From: Lepidodermella squamata
Lineage: Eukaryota; Gastrotricha
Direction: 5' to 3'
NCBI GenBank assembly: GCA_047495785.1
Contig: JBLDXI010000002.1
Coordinates: forward strand, 2,046,001 to 2,110,000
Length of the DNA stretch: 64,000 bases
The position numbers were made by a program, and so were the translations under genes. The notes under the pieces were generated by a model. It searched no databases. It was not told the origin of the DNA and saw nothing but the letters and a program-made list of their open reading frames with translations. This document shows positions 53,008 to 62,926 of the stretch, piece by piece; position 1 is the stretch's first letter, and every line of letters begins with the position of its first letter.

Positions 53008-55282
53008 TCACTTTACATTTGCAATCAATCGACGAATAACAACTAAAAATTTGTCTGAGAATAGCACGAAAACGCTCGTAAAGCCAGAAATATTTAAGCA
53101 AGTGACGGACGCTACAATTTGCTGGGTTACATGGTTATTAGTGGACGCTAAAATGATGAAAATCGCTGCGATGAGTAATGGCAGATTGATGAGCGAGGCC
53201 AAGCGATAGCGCTTAATTTCAGGATCTGCAACTTTGGCATTCGCTATGGAAAGCAGAACAGCTGCTGCCGCGGGGACTAGGTCGATCACTGCTAACGCCA
53301 TCATGTATTTGATGTCATCGACTTCACTAGCTTCGCATACTTCGACGTAAAAATGACGTAAAATGTCACTTTCCGCATACGCTAGGGATGTTCTTGATAC
53401 GCAATTTCATTGGAGTTACGACGAACCAGGCAGTTAATGAGGATACGCTCGCAAAAAAGACGAGCGTTGTTGCAAAATCAGCAAGCAATACTTGCATCCG
53501 CTTAGATCCTGAAGTAACCACCTTAGTTGTAGAGGTAATTGATGACTTGGGGAATACTGATATTGCGGTGTGCAGTTTGGCATGATAGTGGGTTGAACTA
53601 TTGATGCGCAGCCTGCTCCTCGTCGCGTAAAATGCAAGCTTCCGATAGAGCACTAGATGAACAATGGTTCCTCCAATGACAAGGAAAATATACTTCAAAT
53701 TACAAGCCGCTGCCGAGTGAGCATTCAGGGCGTAAAGGATGGAAGCTGCGTTGAGTAACATGCAAGCAATGGTGAACATGATCCTATTGATTTCCAACTT
53801 TGACGACAGTAGTATCAGTTGGATGAAAGTCACAATTCCGCTGAGGACGCAGGCAAATACGAGAAAAGCATCCGGGATCCGGATAACTTCAATTGCTTCA
53901 CTCGGCCAATCAGCTGGGGGTTCCTTAGTCTCAGTGTACCAGATGATGGGTTCAATACTGCGAGCGGCATAGCTATTGATATCGGTTACGTTTGTTTTGT
54001 TAGGGGGTAGAACTATTTCATAGTTAATCCGCGCCCTATTTTCGTCTGGTAACCATTGTAAGATGTATTGAGGCTCGGAATCCATTTCCAGCCTTGGAGA
54101 GTACTCGATAACGCCCCGTCTGAATCCGACGAACTTGATGGATGCAGCACTTTTATTCGCCGCATCCATGACTATCTTCGGATATTTATCGTAATCCTTG
54201 AGGGACATATTCATGGCGTTAAGAATCTTCTCAGTCCCATCTAACGATAGAATTCCGTGGAGGAACTGGTCGTGGCAATGATATCGCCTCCCGTATGCAG
54301 ACATGCGCCGTGCATTAGGAACAGCTTTTTCCAACAGTTCGTCGAATTGTTTGGCGTCGTAGCCAAGACTGGTTTTTCCTGTATTATCGACTCCAAGACT
54401 TGTCCATATTGACCCAACGAAAACAGTATATCGATGCTGCTCCATAATGATTGACTTGGTACAGCCCGGGGCGAAAACTTCGGGTCTAAGATTTGGATCT
54501 ACATAATTTGACGCGGCCATAATTAGAACATAGCGAGGTCCGGTTATCCCGTAGCTGAAGCATTTGCACAAAAACAGTACAGAACCTGTTAGATCAGAAA
54601 TCTCAAATACTATCACCCGTGCACCTGACTTCTTCAACCCGAGGATCAAGTCGTCAGTCAAATCAAAAGCAGCATCATAATGCACAACTTTTAGGCCGTT
54701 TGTAACTGCCAAATCGTAGAAGTAGGATGCAACATAAAAGTTCAGAATCGTATTGCCGGCATTCGCCAGTATCGCGATCTTCTGCCATTTACCAATACTC
54801 TGGATGAAGTGAAGTCTTGACAGGGCGACGGCCTCCCCTGACATGCGCGTTCGATACAAATTCGGATATATTCTGCGGTTTGCTGTAAAAGTCGGTGATA
54901 GGCAGACCGGTGAAACGCTGACCAAATTTGAATGGTGGAGAATTTGACCTAGTGATTTGCATCCCGCAGTGAACCCTCCTCCGAAAACAACGGGCGATTT
55001 TATTGAATTATTAGTGGGTCTCCTGTAGAATTCTATCAAACGTTGAGTTAGAAAAAAGCTTCCTGGTCCTTCCTCCTGGGTATAAGCAGCTAACTCATAA
55101 CCCGGCAAGATGTCGTTCCTTTTGTTGACGATGTCGATCATCAGCTTTTGGACGTGCGGGCAAATGTCACCAGGAGCATCGAGCGCTTGAATTGTCGTGG
55201 TGCCAAAAAACATTTCCAACTTCGTCTTTTGCCCATGTACTGGGCAAATTATTAGAATGCCAAGATATATAAATAAATACAT
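53008..55282 (-). pseudogene. GABA-B-like class C receptor, copy 3 (frameshifted)
   Basis: One exon with an ATG at 55282 and a full signal peptide, flytrap domain (KTKLEMFFGTTTIQALDAP; NKRNDILPGYELAAYTQEEG) and the first four membrane helices (AFLVFACVLSGIVTFIQLIL; KYIFLVIGGTIVHLVLYRKL; TLVFFASVSSLTAWFVV). At about 53375-53385 the frame shifts. Compared with copy 2, five bases are missing between the codons for the second extracellular loop (after NIPS) and DILRHFYVEVCEAS. As a result translation stops at VCGK. The rest (MALAVIDLVPAAAAVLLSIA; TCLNISGFTSVFVLF) continues in another frame to the proper stop at 53008. The remaining sequence is well conserved, so the lesion is recent or a sequencing error. 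A truncated product would lack helices 5-7. Confidence 0.85.
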
Positions 55283-55382
55283 TATCAGTTAAGCTGTTTA
55301 TAAACAGAAAACGCTTTTTGATTTAATTATGGCACACTAAAATCGTTTTAGCTATACAGTGCAAGTGGGCATCGATTTACAG

Positions 55383-55445
55383 GTGACTGCGGAAGTTGAT
55401 ATCTTGAGCATGGACCTTCAGTAAGCCAGCGGAAACTCTATCTTC
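55383..55445 (-). promoter_or_regulatory. Conserved upstream block, receptor 3
   Basis: Coding strand: GATAGAGTTTCCGCTGGCTT ... GATATCAACTTCCGCAGTCA, ending 101 bp before the ATG. It is nearly identical in its two main words to copies 2 and 4. Confidence 0.5.
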
Positions 55446-55981
55446 TGCTTTTCTTCCGCAGTTCTATACACGGTGTCCGCTTAATGATATGCAGCTTTTA
55501 GCTCGAAAAATCTAAATCGCGTGCCAAAAGTAGCACCGCTATTTATAGCTACTGCTTATTATTGAACATCATGTAGGTCTTATATCGCGCCAGGATATCA
55601 TAATCTAGCCAATAATGTATTTTGAATTTTTTATGCAATCGAGCAGTGGGCGAAAATGTGTAGGAAATCCCACACCATCCTGTTCTATATGACAACACCT
55701 TAATCGATGGCCCCAAACATGTGACAGCATAGCTAAAATAGCATATCGAACTCGCAGAAAGCCAGCCAGTTTCATCCGGGTTTTTTTTAGGCCCGCAACA
55801 AGTGCATCATCCTGGTCCGTTTTGGTTTTTTGTACGGTAATGAAGAATGATCTCGAGCGAGCGCATATATGTAATAAAAATCAAATTAACTCCACTGTGC
55901 CGGTCTTATGATTGACGCTGCATTTCGGCTGTGCGCGCAAAGAGCACGCGTAATAGGAGCAGTAAAATTTTATGAATCCTC

Positions 55982-56031
<50 letters not shown>

Positions 56032-56511
56032 CTAATATTATCCAAGTTTTTGCATGCAAATCGACCACCTAAATTTCGTTGTGGGATAAAATCAACTGAT
56101 ATACCTTGTTTTTCCCTGTTCTCATTTTGACGAACTGTGTACGGAGAAGTGTAATTTAGAGCGAATTCGGCCTAAGCGACCACCGGACTAAGTTCGGCTC
56201 AGACAACTGAGTCTGTGCGCTTATAGAATTATGATACATTAGCAGAATTAAGATATGCATTAAGATATGCATCGCGTTTATTGAATTGATTGATTGATAT
56301 TGATTGATTGATTACAGCGCTATCATTATTAATTATTACATTAAGTTTCCAAATAACTGCATACAGAACTGTGGCTTATGTTTGACAAGATATAAGCAGC
56401 ACCGGTTTGCCGTCGTGTTCGCGATCCAAGTATCTTTCTCAAAATACACAAATGTCACCTGGCGCGGCTTGATTTCAAGAGTAACTCGTGACGTCTTCCG
56501 CCTGTCGCGCG
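55446..56511. other. Spacer between receptor copies 3 and 4 (left part)
   Basis: No gene. It contains a (CT)n microsatellite at 55979-56026 and an (ATTG)n tract at 56283-56313. Confidence 0.55.
55979..56026. repeat. (CT)n microsatellite
   Basis: About 24 CT units with one CG interruption. Confidence 0.95.
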
Positions 56512-56773
56512 GCTGGCTATTCTATAACGGGGCCTGCGACACGACAAACCGTGCTCTCGAGACAATTTCTATTGTTTATGTGCGCGCCCGACCGTTCAAC
56601 GCGCGCTTTGTTTCGAGCTCGACTTTGTGCACGCGCGACACTGATTAGACGCCCGCGACGCGCGACTTTGTCGGGAGTTAGTGAACACAGGCGCGACTGT
56701 CGCGTGCAACAGCGTGACTGTCACGCACTCAAGTTGTCGGGCGCGACAAATCGCGCATTAGTGAATATCCAGC
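56512..56773. mobile_element. CG-rich inverted-repeat element (candidate MITE)
   Basis: The left end GCTGGCTATTCTATAACG and the reverse complement of the right end GCTGGATATTCACTAATG are imperfect inverted copies. The 262-bp interior is much richer in CG than the surroundings and repeats GCGCGAC and GTCGCG words on both strands. No coding frame is convincing and no target duplication is clear. Confidence 0.4.
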
Positions 56774-56902
56774 TTTAGAGGACGTTAAACCATAGCGAGC
56801 AGGAACTGATGCTCGGAAATTACCAAAGACAAAGTAATGTCCTATGTAGGTAATGGTCTAAACCGTACTTTTCATCCTTCCCGCCTCTGAAAATCGCTCC
56901 GA

Positions 56903-57144
56903 ATTCGAAAAAGTCCGGTTTAGACGACACATTTATGTTTTCTGCACGATCCACTGAAATTGTCCGGTTTTGTCCGGTTTACGCACTTTCAGTGTAAGTT
57001 GGCCATAATCACTTATATCCTTTCAATTCATTGAGTAGAATAATGATGTAATAACTTGGAACTTCGTATCACGCCGGTACCAGTTAAGAAGCTTTTTGAC
57101 ACCATTATTACACATTTATTTCGATAAAAAATTTAAATTAAAGT
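56903..57144 (-). repeat. Receptor 3'-flank repeat, unit C
   Basis: Aligns with unit B through TAGACGACACATTTATG, TAATAACTTGGAACTTCG and CACATTTATTTCGATAAA, up to the stop codon of receptor copy 4. Confidence 0.8.
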
Positions 57145-59433
57145 TCACTTAACATTCGCAATCAATCGACGAATAACAACTAAAAATTTATCGGAGAATA
57201 GAACGAAACCGCTCGTAAATCCGGAAATATTCAAACAAGTGACAGATGCAACAATTTGCTGGGTTACATGGTTATTGGTCGACGCTAAAATGATGAAAAT
57301 CGCTGCGATGAGCAAGGGCAGATTGATGAGTGAGGCCAAGCGATAGCGCTTAATTTCGGGATCTGCAACTTTGGCGTTCGCTATGGATAGCAGAACAGCC
57401 GCTGCCGCAGGAATCAGATCGATCACCACTAGCGTCATCATGTATTTCGTATCCTCCACCTCACTAGCCTCGCATAGTTCGACGTAAACGCGGCGTAAAA
57501 CATCCCGATCTGCTACATATTCGTTAACGACGTGCTTAGTACGCAATTCCATAGGATTTATGACGAGCCACGCCGTTAATGAGGATAAGCTCATGATTAA
57601 GACAAGGATAGGCGCAATGTTAGCAAACAGTCGTTGCATCCGCTTAGAACCAGTCGTAATCAACCTGACTGTTGGAGTCGGCGACTTAGCAAATGCTACT
57701 GAGATTGCCGTGAATTTAGTGCGCTGACTAGGTGTACCAGGGGTGCGCTGCCTGCTCATCGTTGCGTAGATTGTCAGTTTACGATAAAGAACTAAATGAA
57801 CGACGGTTCCTCCGATGACTAGGAAAACATATTTCAAATTGCAGGCCGCTGCCGAATGAGCATTCAGGGCGAAAAGGATTGAAGCTGCGTTGAGTAACAT
57901 ACAAGCCAAGGTGAAAATGGTCCTATCAATTTCCAACTTCGAAGTCAGTAGTAGCAGTTGGATGAAAGTCACTATTCCGCCGATTACGCAAACAAATGCG
58001 AGAAAAGCATCCGGGACCCGAATCAAGTCTATTTCTTCACCTGGCCAATCAGCTGGTGGTTCCTTGGTCTCCGTGTACCAGACGTAGGGTTCAACTCTAC
58101 GAAGAGCATAGCTTGTGACATCGCTTGCGTTTGTTTTGTTTGGCGGTAAAACGATTTCATAGTTTATCCGCGTCCTATTTTCTTCTGGCAACCTCTGAAA
58201 GATGTATTGAGGCTCGGAGTCCATTTCCAGCCTTGGAGAGTACTCGATAACGCCCCGTCTGAATCCGACGAACTTGATGGAGGCAGCACTTTTGTTCGCT
58301 GCGTCCATGACTATCTTCGGATATTTATCGTAATCCTTGAGGGACATATTCATCGCGTTAAGAATCTTCTCTGTTCCATCTAGCGTTAGAATGCCCTGGA
58401 GGTACTGATCGTGGCAGAGGTATCGCTTTCCGTATCCTACCATGCTCCGTCCAGTGGGTACAACTTTGTCCAAAAGCTCGTCGAATTGTTTGGCGTCGTA
58501 GCCAAGACTGGTTTTTCCTGTATTATCGACTCCAAGACTTGTCCAGATTGATCCAATGTAAACAGTGTATCGATGTTGCTCCAGCATAGTGGACTTGGTA
58601 CAGCCCGGGGCGATTACATTCGGTCTAAAATTTGGATCAACATAAGTCAACCCAGCCAAAATGAATACATATCGAGTTCCCGTTATCCCGTAACTGAAAC
58701 ATTTGCACAGAAACACTACCGCACTTGTCGTATCAGAATTTTCAAATACTATTACTCTTGCACCAGACTTCTTTAATCCGATTACCAATTCGTCGGTTAA
58801 TTCAAATGCAGCATCATAATGCACAACCTCCAAGCCGTTTGTGACGGCGAGGTCATAGAAGTAGGATGCAACGTAGAAGTTTAGAATCGTTGAACCGGCA
58901 TTGGCTAGTATCGCGATCTTCTGCCATTTTCCCAGTCTTTGGATGAAATAAAGCCTAGGAAAAGCGAGTGCCTCGCCGGACAAGCGCGTTCGATACAGGT
59001 TTGGATACATTCTGCGGTTAGCCGTAAAGGTTGGTGATAGACAGACCGGTGAAACGCTGACAAAATTTGAATATTGCAGAATTTGGCCCAGTGATTTGCA
59101 TCCCGCAGTATAACCTCCTGCGAAAACAACAGGCGATTTGACTGAATTATTTGTCGATCTCCTGTAGAATTCAATCACTCGCTGATTTAGCAGATTGCTC
59201 CCAGATCCTTCGTCCTGAGTGAAGGCGACCAACTCATAATCAGGCAAGATGTCGTCCCTCTTGTTCGCGATGTCGATCATGAGTTTTTGAACGTACGGGC
59301 AAATGTCACCAGCAGGATCGAGAACTTGAATCGTGGTGGTACCAAAAAACATTTCCAACTTTGTCTTTTGTCCATGAACTTGATGGATCACGAATGCAAG
59401 ACATGCAAAAATTATTTGTCTTAGCATTGTCAT
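57145..59433 (-). CDS. GABA-B-like class C receptor, copy 4
   Basis: Single exon, about 762 aa. The open frame extends 18 codons further upstream, but MTMLRQ or MLRQ (59433/59427) gives the signal peptide that aligns with the other copies (IIFACLAFVIHQVHG). Flytrap motifs: KLEMFFGTTTIQVLDPAGD, CPYVQKLMIDIANKRDDI, PNLYRTRLSGEALAFPRLYF and ARVIVFENSD. The membrane region has AFLAFVCVIGGIVTFIQLLL, KYVFLVIGGTVVHLVLYRKL, ILVLIMSLSSLTAWLVI and TCLNISGFTSGFVLFSDKF. Its last 100 codons are nearly the same as in copy 3, while the N-terminal half is more diverged, which hints at gene conversion of the 3' end together with the shared 3' flank. Confidence 0.9.
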   Translation of the reverse strand: MTMLRQIIFACLAFVIHQVHGQKTKLEMFFGTTTIQVLDPAGDICPYVQKLMIDIANKRDDILPDYELVAFTQDEGSGSNLLNQRVIEFYRRSTNNSVKSPVVFAGGYTAGCKSLGQILQYSNFVSVSPVCLSPTFTANRRMYPNLYRTRLSGEALAFPRLYFIQRLGKWQKIAILANAGSTILNFYVASYFYDLAVTNGLEVVHYDAAFELTDELVIGLKKSGARVIVFENSDTTSAVVFLCKCFSYGITGTRYVFILAGLTYVDPNFRPNVIAPGCTKSTMLEQHRYTVYIGSIWTSLGVDNTGKTSLGYDAKQFDELLDKVVPTGRSMVGYGKRYLCHDQYLQGILTLDGTEKILNAMNMSLKDYDKYPKIVMDAANKSAASIKFVGFRRGVIEYSPRLEMDSEPQYIFQRLPEENRTRINYEIVLPPNKTNASDVTSYALRRVEPYVWYTETKEPPADWPGEEIDLIRVPDAFLAFVCVIGGIVTFIQLLLLTSKLEIDRTIFTLACMLLNAASILFALNAHSAAACNLKYVFLVIGGTVVHLVLYRKLTIYATMSRQRTPGTPSQRTKFTAISVAFAKSPTPTVRLITTGSKRMQRLFANIAPILVLIMSLSSLTAWLVINPMELRTKHVVNEYVADRDVLRRVYVELCEASEVEDTKYMMTLVVIDLIPAAAAVLLSIANAKVADPEIKRYRLASLINLPLLIAAIFIILASTNNHVTQQIVASVTCLNISGFTSGFVLFSDKFLVVIRRLIANVK

Positions 59434-59522
59434 TATGATAGAAAATCTCAAGAAACTGAATAGAAAAATTTCCTTATATTGAGGCATTGAGCCTGGTATG
59501 CCGATGCGAGTATGCGTGGAGT

Positions 59523-59600
59523 AACTGGATACTGCGGAAGTTAAATAGATCGCGCCTGATGCGTAGAATTTCAGTGAGCTAGCGGAAGCTCTATCACCTG
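59523..59600 (-). promoter_or_regulatory. Conserved upstream block, receptor 4
   Basis: Coding strand: GATAGAGCTTCCGCTAGCTC ... AATTCTACGCATCAG ... TATTTAACTTCCGCAGTATC ... AGTTACTCCACGC, ending about 90 bp before the ATG. It shares words with copies 1, 2 and 3 in the same order. Confidence 0.5.
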
Positions 59601-60037
59601 CAGTATCTGCTGTTCTCTAGAACCGAATTATTTTGCCAGGAAATCAGACCGTGTTTTGTCATAGCATTTTTGTGCAATCGAGCCAGTTAATGGTACGGTC
59701 GGCGAAAAATGAGAAATCGTCCACGGTCACATTACATATGAATCATGAGAATCGGCCAACGCCCGAATCGTGTGCACGGCGTTAGTATGAAAAATACCCA
59801 AGGCACAGACAGACTCGGAAGTTTAACAAATTACGTTAATTCATGAATCTAGTACAATTTATAACAAAACAGAGCCACCTCACTCGTGCACACGACGGAA
59901 ATTTATGAAATGTCAAATGACTCCCCGCAGTTCTTTTCATTCTCACTGTATCAATTTATTAATTTAAATCTTTTCAGCGCTCAGCCGTGTTCCAACTAAT
60001 TATTATTTGTAATTTATTTGTAATGAATTGTAAGTGT
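59601..60037. other. Spacer between receptor copies 4 and 5
   Basis: No gene. The 3' flank of copy 5 does not show the flank repeat found after copies 3 and 4. Confidence 0.5.
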
Positions 60038-62395
60038 TCAGTAAATAGAGCTGAGCACCATGTTCTGTGCCTGGACGTGGTTTTGCCTTTGCGTCAAAAC
60101 TATCAAACCGCAGCAGACTGACAGTGCCATAAACCCGCAGACAGCGGTGATCTGCTGTGCTAATGGGTTTGAACCGAATATCATCACAATGAAAATCGCA
60201 GCCATAAAAAGTGTGGGCGACTGAAAAGCAGCTAACCGAAGTCGCTTCGTTTCCGGATCTTTCACATGGCGAGTAGATACGCCTAACAGAGCGGCTATCA
60301 TGGCAGGAGAAAGATTCACTAAAACCAATGTCCACAGCAGTTCATCGGAAGTACGTGACATGCATACGTTTGTGAAAACGTGAACAAACTTGTCGTCAAT
60401 AGGCAGATAGCGACTAGCCAGCTCGACATTGTAATGTTGCACTGGATCAAGTAAAATCCATCCGAGAATAATGGTGAAATGAAAGGAAATCGCGGAGGCA
60501 ATTATGGATAGCATCACTATCTTTTGAACGCGAACCGGAATGATTTTAGCGGCCTTTCTCGGATGTTTTGATGACGTGTTCGAGTGGGTTTTCCATCGCG
60601 CAGTAGCACCAAGAGTTGACCTGATTTGGGAATGGACGACTGTTACGGTGGGTGTTTCAGCATTATATCGCCCTCTGTTCCAATAAGCTATAACGCCCAG
60701 GCGAGATGCTAAGAATCCGTGAACGATTGACATTGCTAGACTTCCCAGAAAAATCCGTATGGAACAGAGAGTTCTAGACTCCGCATCAAACGCGAATAAA
60801 GCAGCAGCTGTGTTGCAAAGAAGACACCCGAAAGTAAGCACGAGATTAGTCACAGATGCGCTGCAGCGAAATTCGCGTGATCGTAGCTGTGAAAGATATA
60901 GCGATTCCAGAATAGAGGCTAACCCAACCAACACTACAATGACGATTCTGAAGTCTTCAGGAACATTTATTTTTTGAATTTCTATGCGATAAAAATCAGC
61001 GGGCGGTTGCCCATCCGATGATATCCATCGAACAGCTTCAAACGTTTTGACCTGGTAGTTTTCAGCATTTAAAAAGTCAGAGGTATTTGAAGGAAATTGA
61101 AACTGAGTTATGATTCGAACAGGACGATCTTCAGGAGTCCACTGGAATACATACTGAAACTCAAAATCATTCTCGAGGCGCGAAGAGCGTTTCACCACAC
61201 CCTGTCGTAAGCCGATGAATTCGATCGTGGCTGCACTAGAGTTAACGGCATCCATGACTACCTTTGGATTTCTCTGATAGTCTGCCAATGACATGTTAGA
61301 AGTTCGAAGAATGCGATCTGCTCTATCTAGAATAAGAAGCGTTTGAAGGATGTCATCATGGCAAAAGCTCCTTCGCCCATAGCCGCTTAGTTTCTGAACA
61401 TTTAGAACTCTTTGTTCCAGCATCGCGTCAAAACGCTTCAAGTTATAGCCCAGAGTTGTGGCGCCTTCATATTCGCTGCCTATCGATGACCATATCGGAC
61501 CGATGAAAAATGTTTGCCTGAGCTGTTCCAGCATTATTTTACGGTCGCACCCTGGGGCTAAGTTTACAGGGTAGTCATAAGGATTAGAATACTGTTGCGC
61601 CCCTATCAGAAATACATAACGGCTCCCCGTCATGCCAAACCGATAGCAATGGCATAGAAATATATACACCCCAGGAAGGTCGGAAACGTCGTACGCTATC
61701 ACTCGAGCATCAGATGCCTTAAGAGCGGAGATGGTCTCATCAGTGATCTCTAAGGTAACATCATAGCGGAGAACCTCCAAATTATGCTTTACTGCCAAAT
61801 TATACAGGTGGTTTGCCGTTAAGATATTTAGGAAATTATCTGCTCTCGCAAGAATCGCAAACTTCTGCCACTTCCGGACGCTTTTGATGAATTTGATTCT
61901 GGGCAAAGCCGTGAATTCGCCAGACGATCTGAGGCGATAAAGATTCGGGTACCGTGCTCGATTATCTGTGAAAACCGGCGCAAGACAAACCGGAGCTACT
62001 GCAACCATGTTCATGTGATGAAGAACTGGAGCGATCGACTTACATCCACCAGAATAGCCACCGGCAAATACGAGTGGAGATTGAATGAAATTATCCATTT
62101 CAGCGCCGTTTTCCATTCGTCTCGCGTAGTCGAATAAGCGCTTCGCCAAGAAAATGCTACCGGGCCCTTCCCCTTGGTTATTGAAAACTATTTTGTAATC
62201 GGCTAGGATATCAGACCGGTTGTTCACAATATCCACCAGAAGCTTTTGAACATGAGGGCAAATATCGCCTTCAGGGTCACATACTTGAATATCAGTTGTT
62301 CCAAAAAATATCTCCAATAGATTTGGTTTATCGAAAGCAAATGTGCTAAGCGTCAAACAACTGGCAGCAATCGTCAATACGAAGCAAAAGTACAT
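60038..62395 (-). CDS. GABA-B-like class C receptor, copy 5 (diverged subgroup)
   Basis: Single exon, 785 aa. After a signal peptide (VLTIAASCLTLSTFAF) the flytrap domain reads LLEIFFGTTDIQVCDPEGD, CPHVQKLLVDIVNNRSDILA, PNLYRLRSSGEFTALPRIKF and ARVIAYDVSD. The NNRSDIL and W-Q-K spelling are the closest in the array to known GABA-B receptors. Membrane helices start near residue 480 (DFRIVIVVLVGLASILESLY; VTNLVLTFGCLLCNTAAALF; RIFLGSLAMSIVHGFLASRL; LVNLSPAMIAALLGVS). A longer third-to-fourth helix loop is rich in Arg, Ser and Thr. It differs clearly from copies 1-4 and groups with copy 6. It lacks the upstream block of copies 1-4. Confidence 0.9.
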   Translation of the reverse strand: MYFCFVLTIAASCLTLSTFAFDKPNLLEIFFGTTDIQVCDPEGDICPHVQKLLVDIVNNRSDILADYKIVFNNQGEGPGSIFLAKRLFDYARRMENGAEMDNFIQSPLVFAGGYSGGCKSIAPVLHHMNMVAVAPVCLAPVFTDNRARYPNLYRLRSSGEFTALPRIKFIKSVRKWQKFAILARADNFLNILTANHLYNLAVKHNLEVLRYDVTLEITDETISALKASDARVIAYDVSDLPGVYIFLCHCYRFGMTGSRYVFLIGAQQYSNPYDYPVNLAPGCDRKIMLEQLRQTFFIGPIWSSIGSEYEGATTLGYNLKRFDAMLEQRVLNVQKLSGYGRRSFCHDDILQTLLILDRADRILRTSNMSLADYQRNPKVVMDAVNSSAATIEFIGLRQGVVKRSSRLENDFEFQYVFQWTPEDRPVRIITQFQFPSNTSDFLNAENYQVKTFEAVRWISSDGQPPADFYRIEIQKINVPEDFRIVIVVLVGLASILESLYLSQLRSREFRCSASVTNLVLTFGCLLCNTAAALFAFDAESRTLCSIRIFLGSLAMSIVHGFLASRLGVIAYWNRGRYNAETPTVTVVHSQIRSTLGATARWKTHSNTSSKHPRKAAKIIPVRVQKIVMLSIIASAISFHFTIILGWILLDPVQHYNVELASRYLPIDDKFVHVFTNVCMSRTSDELLWTLVLVNLSPAMIAALLGVSTRHVKDPETKRLRLAAFQSPTLFMAAIFIVMIFGSNPLAQQITAVCGFMALSVCCGLIVLTQRQNHVQAQNMVLSSIY

Positions 62396-62926
62396 TGTCT
62401 TACAACAGACTATGGCGGATAAAACACGAAAATCTAAGATTTAATGTATGTACACTTATTCTTATTAAATAGCCAGGGTTTATTTTGGAGCTGATGTACG
62501 ATGGTTGTAGGAGGAATTTTGTTGGCACTGGCCTGAAAATAGCACACATACATCTGAATACACATGAAAGACTCAAATGAATATCCGCTCAAATGATGCG
62601 AGGTTGAGAAATGTAACACCAAAAAACGACATTTTCAGCAGAACTGCGACAAAAAGCGATGTGGGTTGGGGATTCCTGATATTATAATCATTAAATTTGT
62701 CTGCGATAATGATCTAATTTTTGTCTGAGATTCTCAACATGAGCTTTGGGAATCTGAATCTGAATTTAGTCTCTCATTTTACCTGTTTTTCCTATTACTT
62801 TATTACTTTGAATAGGGTTTCTCTGTTGCTAAATTTTGTTTCGAAGTTCGCAGCTTCTGAAAATGAAAATTTAACAAAAGCATGAAGTATCACGAAAATT
62901 TCATGAGCAACAAAAAGTCCAATTCA
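62396..62926. other. Spacer between receptor copies 5 and 6
   Basis: AT-rich, no gene or repeat recognised. It must contain the promoter of copy 5. Confidence 0.5.

Noticed and set aside
53008-53304. Separate small gene with three membrane helices
   Set aside because: Alignment with the other receptors shows it is the frameshifted end of copy 3.
56304-56778. Overlapping plus-strand open frames of about 100 codons
   Set aside because: They arise from the stop-poor CG-rich inverted-repeat element and show no protein features.
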